This document shows positions 1 to 8,501 of a stretch of DNA of 64,000 nt, piece by piece; the stretch's first letter is position 1; each line of letters starts with the position of its first letter. The position numbers and the translations under genes are program-made. The stretch comes from JANELJ01 sp024511395 (GTDB lineage: Bacteria; Pseudomonadota; Gammaproteobacteria; GRL18): the NCBI GenBank assembly GCA_963681975.1, contig OY820613.1, positions 1,922,001 to 1,986,000 of the forward strand, in the 5' to 3' direction. Under the pieces are notes generated by a model. That model had not been told where the DNA came from, searched no databases, and saw only the letters and a list, made by a program, of their open reading frames with translations.

Positions 1-527
1 TTAACCAGGTTTTCTCTGGCTTTGTTCAGGAGCTTTGAATCGGTTGGAAAAGCGATGTTCTTTTCCTGTACGGTAGTATCTACCGTGACTTTCTTTAAAC
101 TGCCGGGCTTTATGGTTTTACTCTTTAGTCCGGCTTTAATGGTTTCAATCAGTAATTTTTCACTGCCTGATTTACCCGGCCGGTTACGCCATTTGGTCAT
201 GGTCACAGGGTGTATAGGCATTTTATGCTGAAAGTATTCTTCACCACAGAAATACTGCCAGTACGGATTTTCTGTCCAGCCTTTTACTACCTGTTCATCC
301 GATAAATCATGCAGGTGTTTCAGGTAATGCAATCCTGCAATCAATCGAGTGCGTATGGCAGGAGCACCTTTAGTGGATACAAACAGAGCGCCCCATTCTT
401 TATCAGGACTTTCCCAATCTATGTGTTTTGATAACTTAATCAACTCATGGTTTATGTCCAGCATGTTTTCAAGGCGCATCCTGAACAGGTCTTCCTGAGG
501 TATTTTTGGCTGTTTCTTTGGCTTCAT
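1..527 (-). CDS. IS5-like transposase, N-terminal 175 residues (partial at window edge)
   Basis: Start and N-terminal region of the 447-residue DDE transposase carried by the repeated IS5-like element. It contains the N-terminal DUF772-like domain (motif ENPYWQYFCGE) and the first acidic residue of the DDE triad in VTVDTTVQ. The reading frame is open to the window edge. The start ATG sits at the same distance (121 bp) from the element end as in the complete copies. Whether this copy is full length cannot be seen. Confidence 0.9.
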   Translation of the reverse strand, partial: MKPKKQPKIPQEDLFRMRLENMLDINHELIKLSKHIDWESPDKEWGALFVSTKGAPAIRTRLIAGLHYLKHLHDLSDEQVVKGWTENPYWQYFCGEEYFQHKMPIHPVTMTKWRNRPGKSGSEKLLIETIKAGLKSKTIKPGSLKKVTVDTTVQEKNIAFPTDSKLLNKARENLV

Positions 528-648
528 TCTGGTCTGGAAATTTGCAAGGTAATAAGGCTTATTTTACCAAAGACCTGCAAATTTAACACCCATAATCAAG
601 AAATATTTCTTTATAAATCAATGCACTATGTTTTATTCAGGGCAGACT
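1..648 (-). mobile_element. IS5-like element copy 1, partial (cut by window start)
   Basis: Right-hand (transposase 5') end of the repeated 1500-bp IS5-like element that recurs eight more times in the window. The outer end matches complete copies and closes at ..GGGCAGACT; the bases that follow (ATTT) fit the ANNT pattern of target duplications seen at other copies. The other end lies outside the window, so no duplication can be confirmed. Confidence 0.9.
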
Positions 649-713
649 ATTTATGCGATGTGCAAAGTTCAACGGAGCATTACGTATAAATGTCTGTTGG
701 ACATTGCCGAGGA

Positions 714-789
714 ATCAAAAGGGTTAGATAAGTTAAATAGAAATAACCGCTTTCATTTTATTTATTACTTTTGATATAACCCTTTTGAT
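714..789. repeat. 13-bp perfect inverted repeat with 50-nt loop
   Basis: ATCAAAAGGGTTA at 714-726 is repeated in inverted orientation at 777-789. It lies in the ~400-bp gene-free stretch between IS5-like copy 1 and yejF. It could be the ends of a small lost element or a long-loop hairpin; no gene is seen inside. Confidence 0.6.
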
Positions 790-824
790 AATACATTTTT
801 CCTGTTTTACTGAACTATTTTGTT

Positions 825-966
825 TACCTCGGAGTAACAGGAGCTGGGAGTCCCTTGATGAAGTTTCGACAGTAAGGACGCTGTCGAAAAGCCTCCATGG
901 ATGGATTCACGGCGGCTTCAGCAAGGGATACCCGGTTCCTGTTACGGACTATCGGTTAACTGAGGT
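825..966. repeat. Hairpin-rich intergenic repeat element
   Basis: A ~140-bp stretch bounded by related inverted ends (TACCTCGGAGTAACAGG on the left, the inverse of CCTGTTACGG...CTGAGGTA on the right). Inside is a hairpin with 9-bp arms TTTCGACAG/CTGTCGAAA at 864-872 and 881-889, followed by the motif CCTCCATGGATGGATTCACGG. That motif resembles dispersed intergenic repeats I remember from marine gammaproteobacteria (recollection, not checked). The short open frame across it is not credible as a gene. A fragment with the same CCTCGGAGTAACAGG end recurs at 2711. Confidence 0.6.
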
Positions 967-1020
967 AATCAATAAATTTTAAGTGATTCTCCTTTTTGGG
1001 GTTCTGAAACTCTAAACTTT
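936..1020 (+). repeat. 85-bp dispersed repeat, copy A
   Basis: This stretch, from TTCCTGTTACGGACTATCGG to CTCTAAACTTT, is nearly identical to 30445-30530 upstream of clpP on the same strand, with only a few mismatches. It overlaps the right arm of the hairpin element and ends about 25 bp downstream of the yejF stop. Function unknown. Confidence 0.8.
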
Positions 1021-1044
1021 ATTTACAGAATACTTTCCGTTTTC

Positions 1045-2667
1045 TCAGGCTATTTCTTTAAATAAAGACGCCGTTAATAACTGCCGTGTATAGTCCTTTT
1101 CAGGCCGGGTAAAAATTTTCTCTGTCTCCCCCACTTCAACAATCCGACCTTCCTTCATTACCATAATGCGATGAGCAACCGCCTGAATCACCTTTAAGTC
1201 ATGAGTAATAAAAAGATAAGAAATTTTATGTCGCTGCTGTAATTCTCTTAACAGAGCCAGTACCTGTTTCTGTACTGAAACATCCAGGGCACTGGTGGGT
1301 TCGTCCAACAGGATCAGTTTGGGTTCCAGAATAACAACCCGGGCTATGGCTATCCGCTGGCGTTGACCACCGGAAAATTCATGGGGATAGCGCCATAAAA
1401 TATCTTCTTCCAGGCCGACTTCACGCAGAGCTTTTTTAATTTTAACCCGGTGTTGTGTCTTGTTTAATTTTGGGAAATGAGTTTTAAGACCTTCTCCTAC
1501 AATTTGCTCTATAGTCATTCTGGGTGACAATGATGAGTAAGGGTCCTGGAATACAATCTGGAATTCTTTTCTTAAGGGTCTTAATTCCCGGTTTTTTAAA
1601 TCATCAATACGGGACTGGTTAAAATATATTTCGCCCCGACATTGTTCCATACGCAGCAGGCAACGTCCAAGGGTTGATTTACCCGAACCGGACTCCCCTA
1701 CTATACCCAGTGTTTCACCTTCTTTTAGATACAGGTCAATATCATCCACTGCCTTAACAGTACTGACCACTTTACGAAGGAAGCCACTTTTAACTGAAAA
1801 GTGGCAGAACATATTTTTGCCGCTTAATAATTGCGGTTTATTTTTTAAACCTTCGGTTTCATCATCAGGGATCATTCGCTCCATTTCACTGTTTAACAGC
1901 TTAATGGTATAGGGATGCTCTGCTCTGTCATAAATACTTTCAACATCTCCCTGCTCAACGATGTTACCGTCCTGCATAACACACACCTGATCGGCAAAGC
2001 GCTTAACCAGATTCAGATCATGGGAAATCATCAGTACCGACATGGAAAACTCTTTCTGCAGCTTTTCCAGCAGCAGTAAAATCTGCAACTGCACGGTGAC
2101 ATCCAGTGCGGTGGTGGGTTCATCGGCAATTAACAGCTCCGGATCACAGGCCAGTGCCATGGCAATCATCATACGCTGACGCTGTCCCCCGGATAATAAG
2201 TGGGGAAAGGCATCAAAGCGATGAACCGGATCCTGAATACCCACCAGAGCCATTAATTCCAGTACCCGTTTTTTAGCTTCCGCCTTGTTCATACCACGAT
2301 GAATTAACAGCGGCTCTGTAATTTGATCGCCTACGGTAAAAGTCGGGTTAAGGGAGGTCATGGGTTCCTGGAAAATCATGGAAATCTTGTCCCCGCGTAC
2401 CCGCTTAATTCCAGTTTCATCCAGACCTAATAAATTTTTTCCCTGGTATAAAATCTCTCCTGAAGAATAGTTTACTTTTTCCTCATCATGCAGACGCAGA
2501 ACAGACATGGCCGTAACCGACTTTCCAGAACCCGACTCTCCAACCAGAGCCATAGTCTGTCCGGGCTTAACTGCAAAGTTAATATCACGCACTACATTAA
2601 CTTCTCCAGCAGGCGTGCTGAAGTTAACACTAAGATTTTTTATTTCAAGTATATTTTTAGATGTCAT
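1045..2667 (-). CDS. yejF: YejF: duplicated ATP-binding subunit of the microcin C/oligopeptide ABC importer
   Basis: A 540-residue protein with two ABC ATPase domains in tandem. The N-terminal domain has Walker A GESGSGKS at residues 43-50 and signature LSGGQRQRM; the C-terminal domain has a second GESGSGKST and FSGGQRQRI, each followed by a D-E Walker B. Tandem NBDs with oligopeptide-transporter C-terminal tails are the YejF architecture. It energises import of peptides or peptide-nucleotides (microcin C in E. coli) through YejB and YejE at the inner membrane. It is the last gene of yejABEF and is separated from yejE by 78 bp holding a repeat fragment, so it may depend on read-through. All motifs look intact. 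Confidence 0.95.
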   Translation of the reverse strand: MTSKNILEIKNLSVNFSTPAGEVNVVRDINFAVKPGQTMALVGESGSGKSVTAMSVLRLHDEEKVNYSSGEILYQGKNLLGLDETGIKRVRGDKISMIFQEPMTSLNPTFTVGDQITEPLLIHRGMNKAEAKKRVLELMALVGIQDPVHRFDAFPHLLSGGQRQRMMIAMALACDPELLIADEPTTALDVTVQLQILLLLEKLQKEFSMSVLMISHDLNLVKRFADQVCVMQDGNIVEQGDVESIYDRAEHPYTIKLLNSEMERMIPDDETEGLKNKPQLLSGKNMFCHFSVKSGFLRKVVSTVKAVDDIDLYLKEGETLGIVGESGSGKSTLGRCLLRMEQCRGEIYFNQSRIDDLKNRELRPLRKEFQIVFQDPYSSLSPRMTIEQIVGEGLKTHFPKLNKTQHRVKIKKALREVGLEEDILWRYPHEFSGGQRQRIAIARVVILEPKLILLDEPTSALDVSVQKQVLALLRELQQRHKISYLFITHDLKVIQAVAHRIMVMKEGRIVEVGETEKIFTRPEKDYTRQLLTASLFKEIA

Positions 2668-2710
2668 ATATTCTTTTACTCAGATAACGATTCAACGTAT
2701 CTTTCGTTTT

Positions 2711-2745
2711 CCTCGGAGTAACAGGTATCCGTTACGGGTTGAGAA
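2711..2745. repeat. Fragment of the 825-966 repeat in the yejE-yejF gap
   Basis: The gap between yejE and yejF contains CCTCGGAGTAACAGG followed by CCGTTACGGG, the same end motif as the hairpin element at 825. It forms a short imperfect hairpin (GTAACAGG/CCGTTAC). It could act as an intra-operon RNA hairpin, but no U-run terminator is present. Confidence 0.5.
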
Positions 2746-3789
2746 TTATCCCCGACGGGTATCAAGAGCCTCTCTTAAAGCTTCCCCGATAAAAATTAAC
2801 AGCACCAGTGTGCCCACTAACACCGTAAATGTGGTCATGGATAACCACCAGGCATCAATATTTTCCTTGCCCTGGGACAATAGTTCTCCCAGACTGGGGG
2901 TAGAGGGTGGCACCCCCAGCCCCAGATAATCCAGGCTGGTTAAGGCCAGAATGGCTCCGCTGATCCGAAACGGTAAAAAGGTCAGTACGGGGACCATGCT
3001 GTTTGGTAATAAATGTTTAAACATGATCCCCATATTGGATACTCCAAGGGAACGGGCAGCCTGAACATAATCCAGGTTGCGCCCACGTAAAAATTCAGCC
3101 CGAACATAATCAGACAGCCCCATCCAGCCGAACAGGGATAATAGAACAATTAACAGCCCGATACTGGGTTTAAAGATAGAGGCAAATATAATCAGCAGAT
3201 AAAGCTCCGGCATGGATGCCCAGATTTCAATCAGACGTTGTACGATCAGATCCACTTTGCCGGCAAAATAGCCCTGCAGACTGCCGATTAAAATGCCAAG
3301 TAGCACCCCAATAGCCGTAAGAACCAGGGCAAAAATAACCGACAATCGAAAACCGTAAATCAAGCGCGCCAGCACATCCCTGCCCCGGTCATCCGTACCC
3401 AACAGGTTCTGATCCGAAGGCGGTGCAGGATTGGGCTGATCGGCAAAATAATTGATAGAAGAATAGTTATAACGGTTCAGTGGATACAATGCCCAGTTGC
3501 CACCTTGGGTAATTTTGTCCCTGATATAGGGGTCATTATAATCCGTCTCAGAAACAAAATCACCACCAAAAGTGGTTTCCGGATAATTGTGAAACAACGG
3601 GAAATAATACTGGTGGTCATAATAAACCACCAGCGGTTTGTCATTGCTGATCACCTCGGCAAAAAAACTGGTAAACAACAGGATGGAAAAAATCCACAGA
3701 GAATAATAGCCACGTTTATTATTTTTAAAACGCACCCAGGACCGCATATTGGGTGACATATTGGTGAGCTGCTCGGCATTATAGCACAT
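2746..3789 (-). CDS. yejE: YejE: inner-membrane permease of the Yej importer
   Basis: BPD_transp_1-type permease, 347 residues with the start chosen at 3789. This ATG directly follows the yejB stop and is preceded by GGGAGG at good spacing, and the N-terminus then aligns with E. coli YejE (a basic RFKNNKRGYYSLWIF segment). A longer frame from 3837 would overlap yejB by 47 bp and has no comparable ribosome site. The N-terminus has one TM segment and a large periplasmic loop, then five TM segments with the EAA-like loop (ARSLGVSNMGIMFKHLLPN) that docks on YejF. It pairs with YejB as the translocation pore. It appears intact. Confidence 0.93.
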   Translation of the reverse strand: MCYNAEQLTNMSPNMRSWVRFKNNKRGYYSLWIFSILLFTSFFAEVISNDKPLVVYYDHQYYFPLFHNYPETTFGGDFVSETDYNDPYIRDKITQGGNWALYPLNRYNYSSINYFADQPNPAPPSDQNLLGTDDRGRDVLARLIYGFRLSVIFALVLTAIGVLLGILIGSLQGYFAGKVDLIVQRLIEIWASMPELYLLIIFASIFKPSIGLLIVLLSLFGWMGLSDYVRAEFLRGRNLDYVQAARSLGVSNMGIMFKHLLPNSMVPVLTFLPFRISGAILALTSLDYLGLGVPPSTPSLGELLSQGKENIDAWWLSMTTFTVLVGTLVLLIFIGEALREALDTRRG

Positions 3790-3790
3790 A

Positions 3791-4852
3791 TCAGGAACCT
3801 CCCTGACCGGCTGAATCAAACTTGATGCGGGGATCAATCAGCACATAGGAAAGATCGCTGATCAGCTTGGTAATAAGACCCAGCAGAGTAAATAAGTATA
3901 AGGAACCCAGCACCACCGGATAATCCCGCCGGACAATGGATTCATAGGACAGCAATCCCAGGCCATCCAGAGAAAAAATGGTTTCTATCAGCAGACTGCC
4001 GGCAAAAAAGGCCGCCAGGAAACTAGCTGGGAAACCGGTGATTAGAGGGATCAGAGCATTTCTGAATACATGCTTGTATAACACCTGGTTATTGGTCAGC
4101 CCTTTGGCCTTAGCGGTCACTACATAGTTTTTACGGATTTCTTCCAGAAAACTGTTTTTAGTCAGCAGGGTCATGACTGCAAAGCTGCCGATAACAGAAG
4201 AAATAATAGGCAACACCATATGCCATAAATAATCGAGTATTTTGTCAAACCAGCCAAGCTGATCCCAGTTGTCTGAAACCAGTCCCTTGAGTGGAAAAAT
4301 ATCAAAAAAACTGCCCCCGCCGAACAGAACAAGTAATAAAATACCCAGTACAAAACCGGGTATGGCATAACCCAGCAGTACAATGGTACTGGTGATCATA
4401 TCAAAGTGGGAACCGTCCCTGACAGCTTTGGCAATCCCCAGGGGAATACAGGTCAGATAGGTAATAAAAAAGGACCACATACCGATACTGATGGACACTG
4501 GTAGTTTGCTGATAATCAGATCAATCACTGACTCATGATGATGATAGCTTTCCCCAAAGTCGAAGGTCAGATAATTTTTCATCATGATCAGAAAACGTTC
4601 CACCGGAGGCTTATCAAAACCGTACAGCACCTTAATCTCTTCCAGACGTTCCTTGTCTATACCTTCTGCTCCCCGGTATAAATCACTGGTGACACCACCG
4701 ACTTCGGTCATCTGGTTTTGACCGCTTAACTGAGCCACTAACTGCTCCACCGGACCGCCGGGAACAAACTGGGTGATCACAAACGTGATCAGCATGACCC
4801 CGAACAATGTGGGTATCATTAACAGCAGGCGTTTAATTACATAATAAAGCAT
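3791..4852 (-). CDS. yejB: YejB: inner-membrane permease of the Yej importer
   Basis: 353 residues. The N-terminal TM and DppB/OppB-like start (YYVIKRLLLMIPTLFGVML) is followed by a periplasmic segment and five further membrane spans. The EAA loop is KAKGLTNNQVLYKHVFRNA. It forms the pore with YejE and receives substrate from YejA. It starts 3 bp after the yejA stop and its own stop abuts the yejE start, indicating translational coupling. Length and motifs are normal for the family. Confidence 0.94.
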   Translation of the reverse strand: MLYYVIKRLLLMIPTLFGVMLITFVITQFVPGGPVEQLVAQLSGQNQMTEVGGVTSDLYRGAEGIDKERLEEIKVLYGFDKPPVERFLIMMKNYLTFDFGESYHHHESVIDLIISKLPVSISIGMWSFFITYLTCIPLGIAKAVRDGSHFDMITSTIVLLGYAIPGFVLGILLLVLFGGGSFFDIFPLKGLVSDNWDQLGWFDKILDYLWHMVLPIISSVIGSFAVMTLLTKNSFLEEIRKNYVVTAKAKGLTNNQVLYKHVFRNALIPLITGFPASFLAAFFAGSLLIETIFSLDGLGLLSYESIVRRDYPVVLGSLYLFTLLGLITKLISDLSYVLIDPRIKFDSAGQGGS

Positions 4853-4855
4853 GAC

Positions 4856-6730
4856 TTATTTTGATGTCCGGTATTCGGGTTTAAACCACCAGGTGGAGAG
4901 CATCCAGCCTTCGGCAGAAAAATATTTGGGCAGGGTTTTAGGAAACTCAAATTTATCCCAGTAGGCAATCCTGTGGGTGGAAATATACCAGTGGGGAACC
5001 AGGTAAAATTCACTGAGCAATACTCTGTCCAGAGCACGAGTCAGGGCCACAATTTTATCCCAGTCTGTGGTTTTACTTAACTGCTCCAGCAGAGAATCCA
5101 CGGCTTTATTTTTAATACTGGGATAATTGGCTGAGCCATCCAAATCAGCCATTTTAGAATGCCAACGGCCAATCAGTTCATTTCCCGGCACCTGGCTTTC
5201 TGAATAGCTGGTTACAATCATATCAAACTTTTTAGTTTCCACACGCCGTTTATACAGTGCATAGTCCACGGTACGGTAATTCATGGTAATACCCAGCTTT
5301 TTCAGATTCCGGGCATATGAGGCCGCTATTCGTTCAAAGGCTTTCTGTGCCAGCAGTAGGTCAAATTTAAACGTTTTGCCCTGTTTATTTCTTAAGGCCC
5401 TGTCACGGTATTCCCAGCCTGCTGCTTTTAACAGTTTTAATGCTTTGCGCAGGTTTTGGCGTAAGGAAGACGGCGGCGTGGTTTTCGGCGGTTCCCGGGC
5501 ATTGCCGAACACTCTGGGATCGAGAATATCCTTAAAAGGTTCCAGTAGCTCACGTTCCCGTTTAGATATTGGCCCGCGGGCAGCCAGCTCAGTATTACTG
5601 AAGTAACTATTATTGCGTTTATACTGATTATAAAACAGCATCCGGTTGGCCCATTCAAAATCAAAAGCATAAATCAGCGCTTCTCTGACCCGTTTATCCT
5701 TAAAAATATCTTTACGGGTATTAAATACAAAACCCTGAATACCGACACTATTATGATGCGGTATATTAGCTTTAATGATCTGCTTATTTTTAAATATCCG
5801 GCCGGTATAGTCCCGTGCCCACATCTTGGAGTTGTATTCATGACGAAAGTCATATTCGCCGGCTTTTAGGGCTTCCAGAGCAATAGTGCTGTCCCGAAAG
5901 TATTTATAGACCACCTGGTCAAAATTATACATACCCTTACGGATCCCGAGATCTTTCGCCCAGTAATCGGGATTACGTCTGAATTTAAGCTGTTTACCGG
6001 TATCATAACTGTCCAGAATATAGGGGCCGCTGCCCACCGGAATTTTGGTTGCAGTATCTTCAAACTTCTGTTCACCTACCCAGTGTTTAGGAAGAATGGA
6101 CAGATAACTGCTCAGCAGCATGGGTAATTTGGCATTATTTTTTGAAAAGTTAAAACAGATGTTTTCCTTGTCCAGAATTACAGCCTCCTGGACACTGCCC
6201 AGCACAATTTTGTAGGCTGGATGGACATATTTATTGGTCATTAAGGTATCAAAGGAGAACTTAACATCTTCTACAGTCACTGGAGTACCGTCAGAGAAAC
6301 GGGCTTTCTGATTAATATGGTAAGTGACGGATAAGCCATCTTCGGCAATTATAATATCATCCGCTAGCAGCCCGTAGAAAGAATAAGGTTCATCCAGACT
6401 TTGTTCCATCAGCGTTTCAAACACCAAGCCATCAACTCCGTCAGCCCCTACCCCTTTAAGCAGATAGGGATTTAGCCGGTCAAAGGTCATGGAACCGTTA
6501 AGATCCAGTCTACCCCCTTTGGGGGCATCAGGGTTCACATAATCAAAATGACTGAAGCCTTTTTTATATTTGGGAGCATAACCGTAGGCAATTCCATAAT
6601 CAGCAAAAGCTAATTTACTGATACTGATAAATAACAGCAAAAATACAAAGCTGACAAAATGTTTATGCTTTACAGGCTTATTATTTAATGACATTTTTTG
6701 CCGGTTTAATAAAAATTTTTTTAATAACAT
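4856..6730 (-). CDS. yejA: YejA: periplasmic substrate-binding protein (SBP family 5)
   Basis: 624 residues from the first ATG; an internal ATG at codon 13 is an equally possible start, since neither has a strong ribosome site. A signal peptide is visible (VSFVFLLLFISISKLAFA, predicted cut before DYG). The mature protein has the family-5 extracellular solute-binding fold, with motifs such as YVNPDAPKGG, the YejA/OppA-like opening, and VGSGPYIL. It captures oligopeptides in the periplasm and delivers them to YejBE. First gene of yejABEF, divergent from fabI across 122 bp that must hold both promoters. No defects seen. Confidence 0.94.
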   Translation of the reverse strand: MLLKKFLLNRQKMSLNNKPVKHKHFVSFVFLLLFISISKLAFADYGIAYGYAPKYKKGFSHFDYVNPDAPKGGRLDLNGSMTFDRLNPYLLKGVGADGVDGLVFETLMEQSLDEPYSFYGLLADDIIIAEDGLSVTYHINQKARFSDGTPVTVEDVKFSFDTLMTNKYVHPAYKIVLGSVQEAVILDKENICFNFSKNNAKLPMLLSSYLSILPKHWVGEQKFEDTATKIPVGSGPYILDSYDTGKQLKFRRNPDYWAKDLGIRKGMYNFDQVVYKYFRDSTIALEALKAGEYDFRHEYNSKMWARDYTGRIFKNKQIIKANIPHHNSVGIQGFVFNTRKDIFKDKRVREALIYAFDFEWANRMLFYNQYKRNNSYFSNTELAARGPISKRERELLEPFKDILDPRVFGNAREPPKTTPPSSLRQNLRKALKLLKAAGWEYRDRALRNKQGKTFKFDLLLAQKAFERIAASYARNLKKLGITMNYRTVDYALYKRRVETKKFDMIVTSYSESQVPGNELIGRWHSKMADLDGSANYPSIKNKAVDSLLEQLSKTTDWDKIVALTRALDRVLLSEFYLVPHWYISTHRIAYWDKFEFPKTLPKYFSAEGWMLSTWWFKPEYRTSK

Positions 6731-6852
6731 CTAGTTTATTCTAATTATCACAGGTATCATATCCAGAATTGATTTTATTACAAGTAGTAATGGTTAGGTC
6801 ACGTTAATGTATAAGACAACAACCATACTCATTCTATCCAAGGAGTTAAACT

Positions 6853-7662
6853 ATGGGATTTTTGCAGGGTAAACGAGCACTGATTGTCGGGCTTGCCAGT
6901 AATCGCTCAATCGCATGGGGCATTGCCCAGGCCATGAAACGTGAAGGTGCTGAACTTGCATTTACCTATCAGAACGAAAAACTGCAAAGCCGGGTAGAAA
7001 AACTGGCCACAGAATGTGACTCAGATATTATTCTACCCTGTGATGTATCCAGTGATGAGCAGATTGAAAAGGTCTTTGAAGATCTAGATAACTTCTGGGA
7101 TCACCTAGATATTATTGTCCACTCCGTTGCCTTTGCCCCAAGAGCAGAATTGAGCGGTGAATACCTGGACAGTGTCACCCGAGAAGGTTTCTTAATGGCC
7201 CATGATATCAGTTCCTACAGTTTTACTGCGCTGGCCAAAGCCGGAAGAAATATGATGGAAGGTCAGAACGGCGCCCTGTTAACTCTGTCCTACCTGGGTT
7301 CTGAGCGCATTATGCCCAATTATAATGTTATGGGTGTGGCCAAGGCCAGCCTGGAAGCCAATGTTCGCTATATGGCTGAATCACTGGGCCCTGACGGTAT
7401 CCGAGTTAACTCCATCTCTGCCGGTCCTATTCGTACTCTGGCTGCTGCCGGTATTGGTGATTTCAGAAAAATGCTGACCCATGTGGAAGAAAATGCCCCG
7501 CTGAGACGCAACGTCACTATTGATGATGTAGGTAATACGGCCGCTTTCTTATGCTCCGATCTGGCCAGCGGCATTACTGGTGAAAATATCTATGTGGATG
7601 CCGGTTATAACCATATTGGAATGGGTGCCGGTGCTTTGCGTTCTAAAGACGAAGAAAAATAA
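6853..7662 (+). CDS. fabI: FabI: enoyl-[acyl-carrier-protein] reductase (NADH)
   Basis: 269 residues, preceded by AAGGAG at ideal spacing. Atypical short-chain dehydrogenase with the FabI-type cofactor loop GLASNRSIAWGIA near residue 13 and the active-site pair Tyr147 and Tyr157-x6-Lys164 (SYLGSE.., YNVMGVAK). The C-terminal part carries NSISAGPIRTLAAAGI, typical of FabI. It catalyses the last reduction in each cycle of type II fatty-acid elongation and is the classical target of triclosan and isoniazid-type inhibitors. Full length, no damage, monocistronic as far as the window shows. Confidence 0.96.
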   Translation: MGFLQGKRALIVGLASNRSIAWGIAQAMKREGAELAFTYQNEKLQSRVEKLATECDSDIILPCDVSSDEQIEKVFEDLDNFWDHLDIIVHSVAFAPRAELSGEYLDSVTREGFLMAHDISSYSFTALAKAGRNMMEGQNGALLTLSYLGSERIMPNYNVMGVAKASLEANVRYMAESLGPDGIRVNSISAGPIRTLAAAGIGDFRKMLTHVEENAPLRRNVTIDDVGNTAAFLCSDLASGITGENIYVDAGYNHIGMGAGALRSKDEEK

Positions 7663-7700
7663 ATAAAAATAGTTAACAACAATCTCTTATATTATGTTAA

Positions 7701-8143
7701 TTAGTTTCCATCTTCATTGGTATGCTCTGCATATTTTTCCCTTAATTCAAGAATATCCGCTGTAATATCCATAAAAAAGTCCATCAGATGTGGGTCAAAA
7801 TGCGATCCGGCTTCTTTTTTAATTAAATTCAGAGCATCATCTACAGCCCAGGCTTTTTTATAGGGACGTTCTGTCGTCAGGGCATCAAAGACATCGGCTA
7901 TGGCTGTAATTCGTCCCATAACAGGGATTTCCTCCCCCTTGAGCTTATTGGGATAACCATTACCATTGTATTTTTCATGATGGGTCAGGGCAATTTCTCT
8001 GGCAGTGTTTAATAACACAGAATCATGTTTGCCAATGATATTAGCACCGATTTCAGGATGTTTTTGCATGATATCCTACTCTTCTTGTCCAGTTTACCGG
8101 GCTTTAATAATACTCTGTCTGGAATACCAATTTTGCCGATATC
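7701..8143 (-). pseudogene. HD-GYP phosphodiesterase, C-terminal part (interrupted)
   Basis: C-terminal part of an HD-GYP domain (c-di-GMP hydrolase family). The GYP motif is clear in HHEKYNGNGYP, followed by TAIADVFDALTTERPYK. Upstream of codon 8069 the frame must shift by one base to continue through IGKIGIPDRVLLKPGKLD. The IS3 at 8144-9378 then interrupts the gene. Beyond the IS3, bases 9403-9379 read ..NASPMHD in frame, so the HD pair of the active site is split by the insertion with ATC duplicated. The rest of the gene is cut off by the IS256 fragment at 9404. Such domains are usually fused to a receiver domain; a matching REC N-terminus lies at 15077-15170. Confidence 0.85.
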
Positions 8144-8210
8144 TGTTCTGGTCTAATGGAACCGGACACTTTAATAAGAGATAATAATAATCAATTATTG
8201 AGGTGTCAGA

Positions 8211-8501
8211 ATGGGACAGAAACGAACATACAAACAATATTCTAAAGAATATAAAGAAGAAGCGGTAGCACTGGTTCTCGAACAAGGTTATTCAGTGCCA
8301 GAGGCGGCTAAATCACTGGGTATAGCCAGCAATATACTGTATCGCTGGAAGAGTAAAATAGAATCTCAACCTGAAGGCAAGTCATTGTCAGTTGATGAAC
8401 GTGAAGAGCTGAAGCGCTTACGTAAAGAAGTTAAAAATTTACGTATGGAGAAAGAGATTTTAAAAAAGGCCAGTGCCTTCTTCGCGAAAGAAATGAAGTA
8501 A
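8211..8501 (+). CDS. IS3-family OrfA (DNA-binding part of transposase)
   Basis: 96 residues. The HTH_Tnp_1 helix-turn-helix covers SVPEAAKSLGIASNILYRWK, followed by a leucine-zipper-like coil (LKRLRKEVKNLRMEKEILKKA). In this family OrfA binds the terminal repeats and modulates transposition. Near its 3' end A AAA AAG at 8462-8468 is in the correct phase for a programmed -1 frameshift into orfB. Close relative of the copy at 58995-59285. Confidence 0.92.
   Translation: MGQKRTYKQYSKEYKEEAVALVLEQGYSVPEAAKSLGIASNILYRWKSKIESQPEGKSLSVDEREELKRLRKEVKNLRMEKEILKKASAFFAKEMK

Noticed and set aside
785..982. 65-codon open frame across the hairpin repeat
   Set aside because: It lies wholly in a palindromic repeat, has no ribosome site and no family; its opposite arms encode unrelated peptides.
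3787..3837. Longer yejE start overlapping yejB by 47 bp
   Set aside because: No ribosome site and no similarity for the extra residues; the ATG at 3789 has GGGAGG and fits the family.
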